A DNA stretch of 33,363 bases from an uncultured Pelagibacteraceae bacterium (GTDB taxonomy: Bacteria; Pseudomonadota; Alphaproteobacteria; Pelagibacterales; Pelagibacteraceae), in NCBI GenBank assembly GCA_902556265.1, contig CACDVM010000009.1, positions 1 through 33,363 of the forward strand, given 5' to 3'. The notes beneath the pieces were generated by a model. The model was not told the origin of the DNA, made no database searches, and saw only the letters and a program-made list of their open reading frames with translations. Shown in pieces: positions 15,168 through 24,521 of the stretch. Each line of letters begins with the position of its first letter. The stretch's first letter is position 1. Position numbers and translations under genes: made by a program.

Positions 15168-16325
15168 ATGAGTCTAAAAAATTGTCATAACTTTGATGAC
15201 TTCAGAAAACTAGCTAAAAAAAGATTACCCTCACCAATATTTCATTACATTGATGGTGGCGCAGATGATGAAGTAACTTTAAGAAGAAATACAGACTCAT
15301 TTGATGATTGCGATTTAATCCCAAATATTTTGGCTAGTGTTGGTAAGCCTGATTTATCGACTACTTTATTTGGAAGAAAGATTGATTTACCTATTTTTTT
15401 ATCTCCTGCAGCTATGCAGAGATTATATCATCCAGATGGAGATCAAGCTTCAGCTAGAGCTGCGGAAAAATTTAATACATTTTATAGCATGTCGTCTATG
15501 GGAAATAATACTATTGAGGAAGTTTCAAATATTTCGAGTGGACCAAAACTATTTCAACTTTATGTTCATAAAGACAGATCAATTTCTGACGATTTGATTG
15601 AAAGATCGAGAAGATCTGGTTTTGACGCTATGTGTTTAACTGTTGATACTTTAGTAGCAGGAAATAGAGAAAAAGATCATAGAACTGGGTTTACTACTCC
15701 ACCCAAACTTACATTTGAAAGTTTAATGAGCTTTGCAACTCGTCCTAAATGGGTTTTCAATTATTTAACAGGTAAGAAATTTGAACTATCAAATGTAAAA
15801 AAAAAAACTGATAAGGGAACAAATATTGCAAAATCAGTAATTGAATATATCAACGAGCAATACGATCCAGCGATGGGATGGAAGGATGCCGAATATTGCG
15901 CAAAAAAATGGAATGGACCTTTCGCTTTAAAAGGGGTTATGTCGGTTGAGGATGCAAAAAGAGCCATTGATATTGGATGTACAGCAATCATGATATCAAA
16001 TCATGGAGGTCGCCAATTAGATGGATCTAGATCACCATTTGATCAAGTAAAAGCAATTTCCGATGCGGTGGGTGATAAGCTAGAAATAATATTAGATGGT
16101 GGCGTTAGAAGAGGAACTCATGTTTTAAAAGCTTTAGCAGCAGGCGCGAATGCTTGTAGTTTTGGTAAAATGTTTTTGTTCTCTTTGGCCGCAGGGGGTC
16201 AACAAGGAGTAGAAAAATTACTTCAAAATATGCATGATGAACTTAATAGGAACATGGTCTTAATGGGCTGTAAAAACTTAAAAGAGTTGAATAGTTCAAA
16301 ATTAATTTATAGAAGTAGAAACTAA
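15168..16325 (+). CDS. FMN-dependent alpha-hydroxy-acid oxidase/dehydrogenase, copy 2 (LldD/GOX family)
   Basis: The second tandem copy, 385 residues and colinear with copy 1 apart from the last residues. Tyr27, Tyr132 (LYVHKD), Asp160, Lys255, His279 and Arg282 are all conserved. The FMN-binding segment is canonical (DGGVRRGTH, 310-318), but the following GR found in most relatives is GK (FGKMFLF). Like copy 1 it begins LKNCHNFDDFRKLAKKRLPS, close to copy 1's start, and the two genes share a run of identical bases near codons 22-30. The oxidase channel region around residues 200-235 differs strongly between the copies, suggesting different substrates or electron acceptors. It is followed after 19 bases by the aminotransferase. 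Confidence 0.92.
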   Translation: MSLKNCHNFDDFRKLAKKRLPSPIFHYIDGGADDEVTLRRNTDSFDDCDLIPNILASVGKPDLSTTLFGRKIDLPIFLSPAAMQRLYHPDGDQASARAAEKFNTFYSMSSMGNNTIEEVSNISSGPKLFQLYVHKDRSISDDLIERSRRSGFDAMCLTVDTLVAGNREKDHRTGFTTPPKLTFESLMSFATRPKWVFNYLTGKKFELSNVKKKTDKGTNIAKSVIEYINEQYDPAMGWKDAEYCAKKWNGPFALKGVMSVEDAKRAIDIGCTAIMISNHGGRQLDGSRSPFDQVKAISDAVGDKLEIILDGGVRRGTHVLKALAAGANACSFGKMFLFSLAAGGQQGVEKLLQNMHDELNRNMVLMGCKNLKELNSSKLIYRSRN

Positions 16326-16344
16326 AAATTATAAAGGTATTAAA

Positions 16345-17511
16345 ATGAAACTTGCAAAAAATTTAGAAAATTTAGGAACAGAAACAGCCTTTTCTGTATT
16401 AGCTGAAGCAAAAAAATTAGAGGCAAAGGGTAACCCAATGATACACATGGGTCTGGGGCAACCAGATTTTAAAACACCTAAACATGTGGTGGAGGCTGCC
16501 AAAAAAGCTTTAGATGATGGTCATCATGGATATGTGATGTCCAATGGAATTCCTGAGTGTCGTCAAGCAGTAACAAGATGGATAAAAAAGCGATATGATG
16601 TTGAAATTGATTTTGAAAGAATTTTAATAATGCCTGGTGGCAAACCCACAATGAGTTACGCTATTCAATGTTTTGGTGAACCTGGAGCAGAAATTATTCA
16701 TCCAACACCAGCCTTTCCTATCTATGAGTCTATGATTAATTATACAGGCTCAACCTCTATTCCATATGATTTAACTGAGGATAAAGATTTAAAATTTAAA
16801 GCAGATAAGATTCTTTCTTTAATAACAGAAAAGACAAGATTACTAATATTAATAAATCCAAATAATCCAACTGGAAGTTTTGTTGAAAGACCAGAGATTG
16901 ATAAGTTAGCTGAAGGTTTAAAAAAACATCCTCATGTTACAATTTTAAGCGATGAAATATATAGTAGGCAAATTTTTGATGATAAAGAAATGCCAACATT
17001 TTTTAATTATCCTGAACTAAGAGAAAGATTAATCGTATTAGAAGGTTGGAGCAAAGCTTATTCTATGACAGGATGGAGATTAGGTTGGAGTTTTTGGCCT
17101 AAAGATTTAGTTCAACATGTTAATAAGCTTCTAATAAATAGTGTATCATGCGTAAATGCAGCCGCTCAATTTGCCGGAATAGCAGCATTAGATGGTCCTG
17201 ATGACTCGATTCATGAAATGATGAAAAAGTTTACTGAAAGAAGAAAGTTAATCCATGAAGGATTAAATAGCTTACCAGGTGTTGAATGTAGTCTGCCAGG
17301 TGGAGCTTTTTATGCATTCCCAAAGGTAATTGGAACAGGAATGAATGGAGCTGAATTTTGCAAAAAAGCTATGCATGATGCAGGAGTTGCGATTGTTCCT
17401 GGCACAGCATTTGGTAAAACCTGTAATGATTATGTAAGATTTAGCTTTGCGTGTTCACAGCAAAATATTTCTGATGCGTTGGAAAATTTGAAAAAAATGT
17501 TGTCTAAATAG
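16345..17511 (+). CDS. PLP-dependent aminotransferase, class I/II
   Basis: A fold-type I aminotransferase of 388 residues. The substrate/PLP motifs are in order: GLGQPDFKTP (36-45), NPNNPTG (171-177), SDEIY (202-206) and the Schiff-base lysine Lys237 in EGWSKAYSMTGWRLGW. A C-terminal DYVRFSFACS carries the carboxylate-binding arginine. It belongs to the broad aspartate/alanine/aromatic-type group (COG0436); the exact amino donor and acceptor are not deducible. In context it would convert the 2-oxo acid made by the neighbouring hydroxyacid dehydrogenases to an amino acid, or the reverse. AAAGG 8 bases upstream is a plausible ribosome site. Confidence 0.92.
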   Translation: MKLAKNLENLGTETAFSVLAEAKKLEAKGNPMIHMGLGQPDFKTPKHVVEAAKKALDDGHHGYVMSNGIPECRQAVTRWIKKRYDVEIDFERILIMPGGKPTMSYAIQCFGEPGAEIIHPTPAFPIYESMINYTGSTSIPYDLTEDKDLKFKADKILSLITEKTRLLILINPNNPTGSFVERPEIDKLAEGLKKHPHVTILSDEIYSRQIFDDKEMPTFFNYPELRERLIVLEGWSKAYSMTGWRLGWSFWPKDLVQHVNKLLINSVSCVNAAAQFAGIAALDGPDDSIHEMMKKFTERRKLIHEGLNSLPGVECSLPGGAFYAFPKVIGTGMNGAEFCKKAMHDAGVAIVPGTAFGKTCNDYVRFSFACSQQNISDALENLKKMLSK

Positions 17512-17549
17512 ACTGTATTTTCCTAGAAAACTCTAATAATATTTGTTTT

Positions 17550-18923
17550 ATGAATGATCAAGTTAAATCAGAATTAAAAAAAATTTTTAATGGAAGATTC
17601 TCAACTTCTGAGTCAACAAGAGCTAATTATGCAAGAGGAGAAGATACCTATGACCCTGTTTTATCTAAAGCTGTAGTTTTTCCTGAGACAAATGATGAAG
17701 TCTCCAAAGTATTAAGATTATGCAATGAACATAAAATTCCAGTAGTGCCTTTTGGAACAGGAACTTCTTTGGAAGGAAACGTAGTAGGTAATGAAAAAGG
17801 AATAACAATTTGCCTAGAAAAAATGAATAAAATTCTAAGCGTAAACGTTGAGGATTTTGATTGTAGAGTTCAAGCTTGTGTCACCAAAGAACAATTGAAT
17901 GATTATTTAAGAGAGGATGGTGTTTTTTTCCCAATTGACCCAGGAGCTAACGCAGCTATTGGGGGCATGGCGTCAACCTCAGCCTCAGGAACAATGGCTG
18001 TTAAATATGGAACAATGAAAACAGTCATAAGTGGTCTTACGGTAGTTTTGCCCAATGGCGATATTATAAATACAGGTAGTAGAACTAAAAAAACTTCTGC
18101 AGGATATAATTTGACAAATCTTTTTATTGGTTCAGAGGGAACATTAGGAATAATAACTGAGGTTCAATTAAGATTATCTCCTATACCAGAAAGTATAATG
18201 GCTGCAGTATGTCATTTTCCAACTTTAGAAAATGCAGTTCAAACTGCTCAACAAGTAATTCAGTATGGTATTCCAATAGCAAGAATTGAGATGCTTAATA
18301 AAGATCAAATGGGAATAAGCATTAGGTATTCAAACTTAAAAGACATTCAGGAAGTTCCAACATTATTTTTTGAATTTCATGGATCTGAAATTTCAAATAA
18401 TGAAAATATTAAAATAGTTGAGGAAATATCAAAAGATAACAGCGGCAGTTCATTTAAATGGGCAAAAGATCTAGAAGAAAGAAATAAGCTTTGGAAAGCA
18501 AGATGGGATGTATATTATTCGGTAAAAGCTTTGATCAGAAACGGAAGAGTTTATTCTACAGATGTTTGTCTACCAATTTCAAATATCACTGAATGTGTAA
18601 ATTATGCTGAGGAACAAGCTAAAAAATTTGGACTTAGAGCTCCAATGGTTGGTCATCTAGGAGATGGAAATTTTCATGTTCTTTTGCCTTTTGATCCAGA
18701 AAAAAAAGAAATGTATAAAAAAATAAGAGAATTTAATGATTTGTTGATTAAAAAAGCATTAGAATTAAATGGAACAATAACTGGAGAACACGGGGTAGGC
18801 CTACATAAAAAAGAATATTTATTAGAGGAACATGGTGACAATATTCCAGTTATGAAAATGATTAAAAGAAGTATTGATCAAAATAATATTATGAATCCTG
18901 GAAAAATATTTGATCTGAATTAA
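17550..18923 (+). CDS. FAD-linked D-2-hydroxyacid dehydrogenase (GlcD/LDHD family)
   Basis: A 457-residue flavoprotein of the vanillyl-alcohol-oxidase superfamily, most like D-lactate dehydrogenase (LDHD) and GlcD. The PCMH FAD domain shows VVPFGTGTSLEGNVVG (about 68-83), the glycine-rich PIDPGANAAIGGMAS run and SEGTLGIITEVQLRLS. The substrate domain has HLGDGNFHVLLPF, whose histidines bind the metal in relatives, and the C-terminal TGEHGVGLHKKEYL. It is complete and lacks GlcE/GlcF partners here, consistent with single-subunit LDHD-type enzymes that pass electrons to cytochrome c or quinone. It oxidises D-hydroxyacids, complementing the two L-specific oxidases upstream. Confidence 0.92.
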   Translation: MNDQVKSELKKIFNGRFSTSESTRANYARGEDTYDPVLSKAVVFPETNDEVSKVLRLCNEHKIPVVPFGTGTSLEGNVVGNEKGITICLEKMNKILSVNVEDFDCRVQACVTKEQLNDYLREDGVFFPIDPGANAAIGGMASTSASGTMAVKYGTMKTVISGLTVVLPNGDIINTGSRTKKTSAGYNLTNLFIGSEGTLGIITEVQLRLSPIPESIMAAVCHFPTLENAVQTAQQVIQYGIPIARIEMLNKDQMGISIRYSNLKDIQEVPTLFFEFHGSEISNNENIKIVEEISKDNSGSSFKWAKDLEERNKLWKARWDVYYSVKALIRNGRVYSTDVCLPISNITECVNYAEEQAKKFGLRAPMVGHLGDGNFHVLLPFDPEKKEMYKKIREFNDLLIKKALELNGTITGEHGVGLHKKEYLLEEHGDNIPVMKMIKRSIDQNNIMNPGKIFDLN

Positions 18924-18939
18924 TTTTAAGGAAACAATT

Positions 18940-19893
18940 ATGAAAAAAATTTTAATAACAAGAAAATTAATAGAAGATAGCGAAGATAAAGCCTCAAAAA
19001 CTTTTGATCCAATATTTAATAGTAATGATGAATTATATTCTCAATCAAAGGTTATTGAAATGAGTAAAGGTTGTGATGGTATTCTTACTTCACTCACAGA
19101 CAAAATGGATAAAGAAACAATTGATAAGCTACCAGATACTATAAAAATAATATCTAACTTTGCAGTTGGTTTTGGAAATATCGACTTAGAGGCTGCAAAA
19201 AAAAAAGGTATTGCTGTCACAAATACTCCTGAAGTTTTGTCAGACGCAACTGCAGAAATTGGTATTTTGTTAATATTAGGTGCATGTAGAAGAGCAGCTG
19301 AGGGAATAGAAGCTGCACGAGAAGGTGGTTGGAAATGGTCGGCTGATTACTTGATCGGTAAACAATTAACGGGAACAAGACTAGGTATTTTAGGTATGGG
19401 AAGAATAGGACAAAAGATTGCTAAGATAGCTAAATCTTTAGGGATGATAATCCATTATCATAATAGATCTAAATTAAAAGGTGAAAAGGAAGATGGAGCT
19501 ATTTATCACGATAGTATTAAAAGTCTTTTTTCTGTTTCAGACGTGTTATCAATTTGTTGTCCAGCTACTAAAGAAACTGAAAATATGATTAATAAAAAGA
19601 CAGTAGAGTATTTTCCTAAAGGAGCAATTATAACTAACGTTGCTAGAGGTGATATAATTGAAGATGAAGCTTTAATTGATGCATTAAATAGAAGAAAAAT
19701 TTATGCTGTTGGTCTGGATGTTTATAAGAATGAACCAAATCTAAATCCAGGTTACTTAAAAATTAAAACAGCTTTTATTTTACCTCACTTAGGAAGCGCA
19801 ACTAAAGATACTAGAATAGCCATGGCCAATTTAGCAATTGATAATATTGATGAATTTTTCAAAACAGGTAATTGTACTAATAAAGTAAATTAA
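18940..19893 (+). CDS. NAD(P)-dependent D-2-hydroxyacid dehydrogenase (glyoxylate/hydroxypyruvate reductase-like)
   Basis: A 317-residue member of the D-isomer-specific 2-hydroxyacid dehydrogenase family. It reduces a 2-oxo acid (typically glyoxylate or hydroxypyruvate) to the D-hydroxy acid or runs the reverse. The Rossmann motif GILGMGRIGQKIA starts at residue 149. HNRSK after the second strand has an arginine at residue 176, which in this family favours NADP(H). The catalytic triad is Arg236 (NVARGD), Glu265 (KNEP) and His283 (LPHLGSAT). It lies 16 bases after the FAD dehydrogenase with GGA-type ribosome-site spacing and is the last enzyme before the TRAP transporter. Confidence 0.92.
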   Translation: MKKILITRKLIEDSEDKASKTFDPIFNSNDELYSQSKVIEMSKGCDGILTSLTDKMDKETIDKLPDTIKIISNFAVGFGNIDLEAAKKKGIAVTNTPEVLSDATAEIGILLILGACRRAAEGIEAAREGGWKWSADYLIGKQLTGTRLGILGMGRIGQKIAKIAKSLGMIIHYHNRSKLKGEKEDGAIYHDSIKSLFSVSDVLSICCPATKETENMINKKTVEYFPKGAIITNVARGDIIEDEALIDALNRRKIYAVGLDVYKNEPNLNPGYLKIKTAFILPHLGSATKDTRIAMANLAIDNIDEFFKTGNCTNKVN

Positions 19894-20000
19894 TTCTACT
19901 AAGGATTGTATTTAATTTAGTTTGCGACATATACGCTTTATTTTAAGAAAGACTCTAATCTTAATCTGTGTTTAAATTATTACAGTTAATTAACTTTAAT

Positions 20001-20005
20001 AGGAG
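20001..20005 (+). promoter_or_regulatory. Strong Shine-Dalgarno site for the TRAP binding protein
   Basis: AGGAG five bases before ATG 20011 is one of the clearest ribosome binding sites in the window; most genes here have none. Together with the terminator after the gene it predicts high expression of the binding protein. The rest of the 117-base region 19894-20010 is AT-rich with no other feature I can support. Confidence 0.6.
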
Positions 20006-20010
20006 TAATA

Positions 20011-21168
20011 ATGACGAAAGAAAATAAATCATTGAAGATTAAAACATCTTCAAGACGTAAGTTCTTTAAAACTGCTGCTAAAGCTGGAGCTGTTGCTGCA
20101 GCTACAGTTGCAATGCCAAACATTGCAAGAGCAGACGGTCATGTAACATTAAAGATGCAAGCTGCTTGGCCTTCAGGCGCTAACATCTTTTTTGAAATGG
20201 CTGGTGACTACTGTAACATGGTAAAAGAAATGTCTGGAGGTACACTTACAATTGACCTTCAACCAGTTGGCGCAGTTGTAAAAACTTCAGAGATTGGGGC
20301 AGCAGTAAGTGATGGAAACCTTGATATGGGTCACTGGGTGACAGCATATTGGTATGGTAAAAATCCTGCAGCTTCACTTTTTGGTACTGGACCTTCATAC
20401 GGGATGTCATCTCAAGAAGTAATGGGATGGATGGAGTATGGTGGAGGAAGAAAATTATATGACGAGACACTTGCAAAAGTTGGATACGATTATATTGGTT
20501 TCTTTCATATGCCTATGCCAGCTCAACCATTTGGTTGGTTTAAAAAGAACGTAACAAAAGTATCTGATGTTAAAGGAATGAAGTATAGAACTGTAGGTCT
20601 AGCGACTAACGTTTTAACTGCAATGGGAATGGTCGTAAGACAATTACCAGGTGGTGAAATTCAACCAGCGATGAAAACTGGTTTAATTGATGCTGCTGAA
20701 TTTAACAACCCAACATCAGACTCACAGTTTGGAATGCAAGATGTATCTAAACACTATCACTTAGGTAGTTTCCACCAGTCTCAAGAAATGTTTGAGATAC
20801 CGGTGAACAAAAAAAGATACAATAGCCTTTCACCTGCTCATCAAGCTATCTTGAAGAATGCTGCTTATGCCGCAAACTCAGATAACTACTTTAAAGCTTT
20901 AGTTAGATATTCTGCTGACTTAGCTAAGTTAATGAACGAGCATAAGGTTAATGTTTACCAAACATCTGATGCTATTTTAGCTGAACAACTAAAAGGTTGG
21001 GATAAAATAGTTGGAGAATTTTCTAAGAAAGATCCTTTCTTTAAGAAAATTATCGATTCTCAAAAAGCATATGCTAAGAGAACAATGAAGTATCTGTTGA
21101 TGAATCAACCGAACTACAAATTAGCTTATGAAAATGAGTTTGGTCCAATAGGAAAAGTTAAAATCTAA
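20011..21168 (+). CDS. dctP: TRAP transporter substrate-binding protein DctP (TakP-like, Tat-exported)
   Basis: Periplasmic solute receptor of a TRAP transporter, 385 residues. A twin-arginine signal, SSRRKFFKTAA (residues 13-23), a hydrophobic run and cleavage near ARA/D (residue 41) show Tat export. The mature part has MQAAWPSG, KMKYRTVG-type carboxylate-binding arginine (GMKYRTVG), LPGGEIQPAMKTGLIDAAEF and a SQFGMQDVSKHY segment, placing it with the TakP/mannitol-chloroaromatic group (COG4663) that binds 2-oxo and related monocarboxylates. Tat export suggests folding with cofactor or ion before secretion. A strong Shine-Dalgarno site precedes it and a terminator follows. The sequence is visibly less AT-rich than its neighbours, as expected of a highly expressed gene. 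The ligand is inferred from neighbours only. Confidence 0.92.
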   Translation: MTKENKSLKIKTSSRRKFFKTAAKAGAVAAATVAMPNIARADGHVTLKMQAAWPSGANIFFEMAGDYCNMVKEMSGGTLTIDLQPVGAVVKTSEIGAAVSDGNLDMGHWVTAYWYGKNPAASLFGTGPSYGMSSQEVMGWMEYGGGRKLYDETLAKVGYDYIGFFHMPMPAQPFGWFKKNVTKVSDVKGMKYRTVGLATNVLTAMGMVVRQLPGGEIQPAMKTGLIDAAEFNNPTSDSQFGMQDVSKHYHLGSFHQSQEMFEIPVNKKRYNSLSPAHQAILKNAAYAANSDNYFKALVRYSADLAKLMNEHKVNVYQTSDAILAEQLKGWDKIVGEFSKKDPFFKKIIDSQKAYAKRTMKYLLMNQPNYKLAYENEFGPIGKVKI

Positions 21169-21196
21169 TTAACTTTTTTATAAAAATTTAAAAAGA

Positions 21197-21222
21197 GGGG
21201 GTTTAAAAACCCCCTTTTTTTT
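21197..21222 (+). terminator. Intrinsic terminator between dctP and dctQ
   Basis: GGGGGTTT (21197-21204) is complementary to AAACCCCC (21207-21214) and is followed by eight T residues (21215-21222). It is the strongest rho-independent terminator in the window. Its position inside the TRAP operon suggests partial termination, giving more binding protein than permease. Confidence 0.88.
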
Positions 21223-21250
21223 GAGTTAATTTTAATATACCGTTAGATTT

Positions 21251-21838
21251 ATGATGAAATCCTTCATAAGATTTGCTGACACTTTAAGCACCTCAATGGG
21301 AAAAGCTTTTTCATGGTGCATAGTAATCTTAATGGGAGGCACAGTTTACGAAGTTGTTATGGCGTATGCATTTAATGCCCCAACATTATGGAACTTTGAT
21401 TTTAGTATGCAGATGTATGGAGCAATATTAATGATGTCGGGAGCATATTGTTTAGCTACAGAAGCACACGTGAGAGGTGATGTAATTTACAGACTGTTTA
21501 GTCAAAAGACACAAGCATGGATAGATTTAGTTTTATATTTTATTTTCTTTTTCCCAGGAGTTATAGCTTTAGCTTTTTATGGTTTTGAATATGCAGCACA
21601 AGCATGGAAGATAAAAGAAACTAGTTGGAGTAGCCCTGCTCAAATTCAAATTTATATGGTGAAATCTATGATACCTGCTGCAGGGATTTTATTGATAATC
21701 CAAGGGATTAGTGAAGTGTTTAGATCAATATTATGTATTCAGTCTGGTCAATGGCCTGCAAGAATGGTTGTAGCAGAGGAGACAGAAAAAATTTTAATGA
21801 GAACATCTCAAGAGGAAGATAATCAAAATGCTGTCTAG
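21251..21838 (+). CDS. dctQ: TRAP transporter small permease DctQ
   Basis: Small membrane subunit of the TRAP transporter, 195 residues with four predicted helices (about 18-40, 52-70, 88-112 and 133-155). TEAHVRGDVIY after helix 2 is the characteristic DctQ loop. The C-terminal 30 residues are hydrophilic and acidic. It starts 36 bases beyond the poly-T tract of the terminator and overlaps dctM by eleven bases, as is usual for coupled Q and M subunits. Confidence 0.92.
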   Translation: MMKSFIRFADTLSTSMGKAFSWCIVILMGGTVYEVVMAYAFNAPTLWNFDFSMQMYGAILMMSGAYCLATEAHVRGDVIYRLFSQKTQAWIDLVLYFIFFFPGVIALAFYGFEYAAQAWKIKETSWSSPAQIQIYMVKSMIPAAGILLIIQGISEVFRSILCIQSGQWPARMVVAEETEKILMRTSQEEDNQNAV

Positions 21839-23189
21839 TTTGACTAATCCTGAAGTCGCAATTTTAATGATGGGCGTATTCCTATTTACAGTCTTATTAG
21901 GTTTTCCAATAGCATTCACTTTAATGGCCATGGGAATAGGCTTTGGTTATTATGCTTACTATGATCCAGTTTTGATGGATCATCTTTTTGATAATAGAAT
22001 TTTTTCTTTATTTGTTAAAAATACATACACCGTAATGGATAATAATGTTCTTACTGCGGTACCACTCTTTTTATTTATGGGGTATTTGGTTGAGAGAGCT
22101 GGTATTGTTGCTAAATTATTTTTCGCCATAAGATTAGCTGCACATAGATTACCAGCATCAATGGCTGTTGCTGCATTAATAACTTGTACATTATTCTCTA
22201 CAGCAACAGGAATAATAGGAGCAGTTGTAACTTTAATGGGCCTACTTGCATGGCCTGCAATGGTTAAGGCAGGGTATGATAAAAAATTTGCATCTGGAAT
22301 AATATGTGCTGGTGGTTGTTTAGGAATTCTCATTCCACCAAGTATTATGTTGATTGTTTATTCTGTAATTGCACAATTATCACCGTTAAGATTATTTGCA
22401 GCTGCTATTTTTCCAGGATTAATGTTGGCAGGACTTTATATTGCATACGCAGTTACTAGGGCATGGTTAAATCCATCAATAGCACCTAGACCACCAGCTG
22501 AAGAAATCCCACCAAGATCAGAAATTTTAAAAGAGGTACTAGTTTCTTTTGTACCTTTATTTGGTTTGATTATGTTAGTTCTTGGAACAATTTTAGCAGG
22601 CATAGCAACCCCAGCAGAGGCAGCTGCGGCAGGGGCATTTGGTGCAATTCTTTTATCATGGTTTTATAAAACATTAAAATGGCAAAATTTTAAAGAGTCA
22701 GTTTTTCTTACTGCAAAAACTACTGCAATGATTATGTGGTTGTTCATAGGATCATGGACTTTCTCTTCTGTTTTTTCTTATTTAGGTGGACATGAAGTAT
22801 TTGAACATTTTTTTACATCAATAAATATTACAACATGGCAATTTTTGGTAATAACTCAAATAATAATTTTTCTTTTAGGCTGGCCTTTAGAATGGACTGA
22901 AATTTTAATTATATTTGTACCAATATTTTTGCCTCTTTTAGAAGTTTTTGATGTTAATCCATATTTCTTTGCAATGCTAATTGCTTTAAATTTACAGACA
23001 TCTTTTTTAACACCACCAATGGCAATGTCGGCCTATTATTTAAAAGGAGTTCAAAAAGCAAATGTCGAATTATTAGAAATATTTAAAGGTATCATGCCCT
23101 TTTTAGGCATTGTAATCTTTGGAATGTTCTTAATGTATATGTTTCCTGGAATTGCCCTATGGTTGCCAGATGTATTGTTTGCTGACTAA
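21828..23189 (+). CDS. dctM: TRAP transporter large permease DctM
   Basis: Large sodium-coupled permease subunit, 453 residues with about 12 helices. Family marks include LLGFPIAFTLMAMGIGFGYY near the N-terminus, NNVLTAVPLFLFMGYLVERAG, STATGIIGAVVTLMG, the motif GGCLGILIPPSIMLIVYS, TPAEAAAAGAFGAILLS and TSFLTPPMAMSAYYLKGV. The length and order are normal and no residue appears lost. It completes a DctPQM transporter. It is followed after five bases by the amidase, indicating one transcript. Confidence 0.95.
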   Translation: MLSSLTNPEVAILMMGVFLFTVLLGFPIAFTLMAMGIGFGYYAYYDPVLMDHLFDNRIFSLFVKNTYTVMDNNVLTAVPLFLFMGYLVERAGIVAKLFFAIRLAAHRLPASMAVAALITCTLFSTATGIIGAVVTLMGLLAWPAMVKAGYDKKFASGIICAGGCLGILIPPSIMLIVYSVIAQLSPLRLFAAAIFPGLMLAGLYIAYAVTRAWLNPSIAPRPPAEEIPPRSEILKEVLVSFVPLFGLIMLVLGTILAGIATPAEAAAAGAFGAILLSWFYKTLKWQNFKESVFLTAKTTAMIMWLFIGSWTFSSVFSYLGGHEVFEHFFTSINITTWQFLVITQIIIFLLGWPLEWTEILIIFVPIFLPLLEVFDVNPYFFAMLIALNLQTSFLTPPMAMSAYYLKGVQKANVELLEIFKGIMPFLGIVIFGMFLMYMFPGIALWLPDVLFAD

Positions 23190-23194
23190 AAAAA

Positions 23195-24520
23195 ATGATT
23201 GATATATTTTCACTTAGTGTTGAGGAGATAGCCTCAAAGATTAAAGACGGTCAATTAACTTCAGTCGAAATCTGTGAAAGATATATCGAAAGAATAAATG
23301 AATTTGAAAAAGATATTAAGGCATGGGCACATTTTGATAAAAAAATTTTATTAGAGAAAGCCGCAGATGCCGATGAGCATAGAAGATCGGGAAAACCAGT
23401 TGGTTTATTACATGGAGTACCAATTGCTCTTAAAGACATTATTGGAACTGTAGATATGCCGACTGAATGTGGAACAACAATAAGAAAAGGTAAATCTTAT
23501 TCTCAAGATGCTGAGGTAGTTGAACTTTTACATGCAGCTGGCGCAATAGTAATGGGTAAAACAAATACTTCTGAATTAGCATATCTTGGTCCACCAAAAA
23601 CAACAAATCCTCATGATTATTCGCGAACGCCAGGCGGTTCTTCTAGTGGTTCAGCAGCATCTGTTGCTTCATTAATGGCACCACTTTCAATTGGATCACA
23701 AACAGGAGGTTCAGTCATTAGACCAGCTTCTTATTGTGGAGTTGTTGGTTACAAACCAAGTTATGGTTTGATTTCAAGAAATGGTATTTTAAGAACATCT
23801 TATTTATTAGATCATGTCGGATTGTTTGGAAGAACAGTTCAAGATGTTGCGTTATTAGCAAAAGTTTTAATAAAAAAAGATCGTCATGATCCATCAACTA
23901 TTTACTATTCAGCTGAAAATATTTTAGAAGAAACAAAAAAAGGTCCAGCATATGAACCTAAGTTTATTTTTTATAAGTCAGATTATTGGAAGATAATTGA
24001 TAAAAAGTCTAGAGAGTCTTTTGAATATTTTATTAAGTCACTAAAAAATATTGAAGTATTTGACACTCCATCATATTTTAAAGATATTCATAAATATCAT
24101 CAAATTATTCATGAAACAGATTTGGCTAATAATTTTGCAATGTATTATAAAAAATATAAAAAAAAATTATCAAAATATATGCAGACAGCTATAGCCAAGG
24201 GTAACAAGTACTCAGCAAAAGAATATGCAGAAGCAATTGATTTTAAAAAAAGAAGTTATGAGTCTTATCAAGAAGTCTTTGAGGACTATCATGGAGTGTT
24301 GTCACCCTCGAGTCCAGGAGTAGCTCCAAAAGGCCTGAAAAGTACAGGGACAGCAGAATTTAATAAAGTTTGGTCTTATTTAGGAACTCCTTGTATTTCT
24401 CTCCCTTTACTTGAAGGTGAAAACAATTTACCGTTAGGAGTTCAGTTAATAGGTGATCGATATGATGATCATAGATTTTTAGGGGTTGCTAATTGGTTAG
24501 AAAAGGAATGTAATAATTAA
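23195..24520 (+). CDS. Amidase signature family enzyme (GatA/AtzF-like)
   Basis: A cytoplasmic amidase of 441 residues. The Ser-cisSer-Lys triad is complete with family spacing: Lys80 (ALKDIIG), cis-Ser149 in the TPGGSSSGSAA segment and Ser173 in SQTGGSVIRPAS. It lacks any GatB/GatC neighbour, so a tRNA amidotransferase role is unlikely. The downstream half, with helical Lys-rich residues 290-350, is variable in the family and sets substrate choice. In the operon it could release a carboxylate and ammonia from an imported amide, feeding the upstream oxidases and aminotransferase (inference). Confidence 0.9.
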   Translation: MIDIFSLSVEEIASKIKDGQLTSVEICERYIERINEFEKDIKAWAHFDKKILLEKAADADEHRRSGKPVGLLHGVPIALKDIIGTVDMPTECGTTIRKGKSYSQDAEVVELLHAAGAIVMGKTNTSELAYLGPPKTTNPHDYSRTPGGSSSGSAASVASLMAPLSIGSQTGGSVIRPASYCGVVGYKPSYGLISRNGILRTSYLLDHVGLFGRTVQDVALLAKVLIKKDRHDPSTIYYSAENILEETKKGPAYEPKFIFYKSDYWKIIDKKSRESFEYFIKSLKNIEVFDTPSYFKDIHKYHQIIHETDLANNFAMYYKKYKKKLSKYMQTAIAKGNKYSAKEYAEAIDFKKRSYESYQEVFEDYHGVLSPSSPGVAPKGLKSTGTAEFNKVWSYLGTPCISLPLLEGENNLPLGVQLIGDRYDDHRFLGVANWLEKECNN

Positions 24521-24521
24521 A

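Noticed and set aside
14014..16325. The two tandem oxidases as an assembly duplication
   Set aside because: They differ throughout at both DNA and protein level, with different active-site loops, so they are old paralogues.
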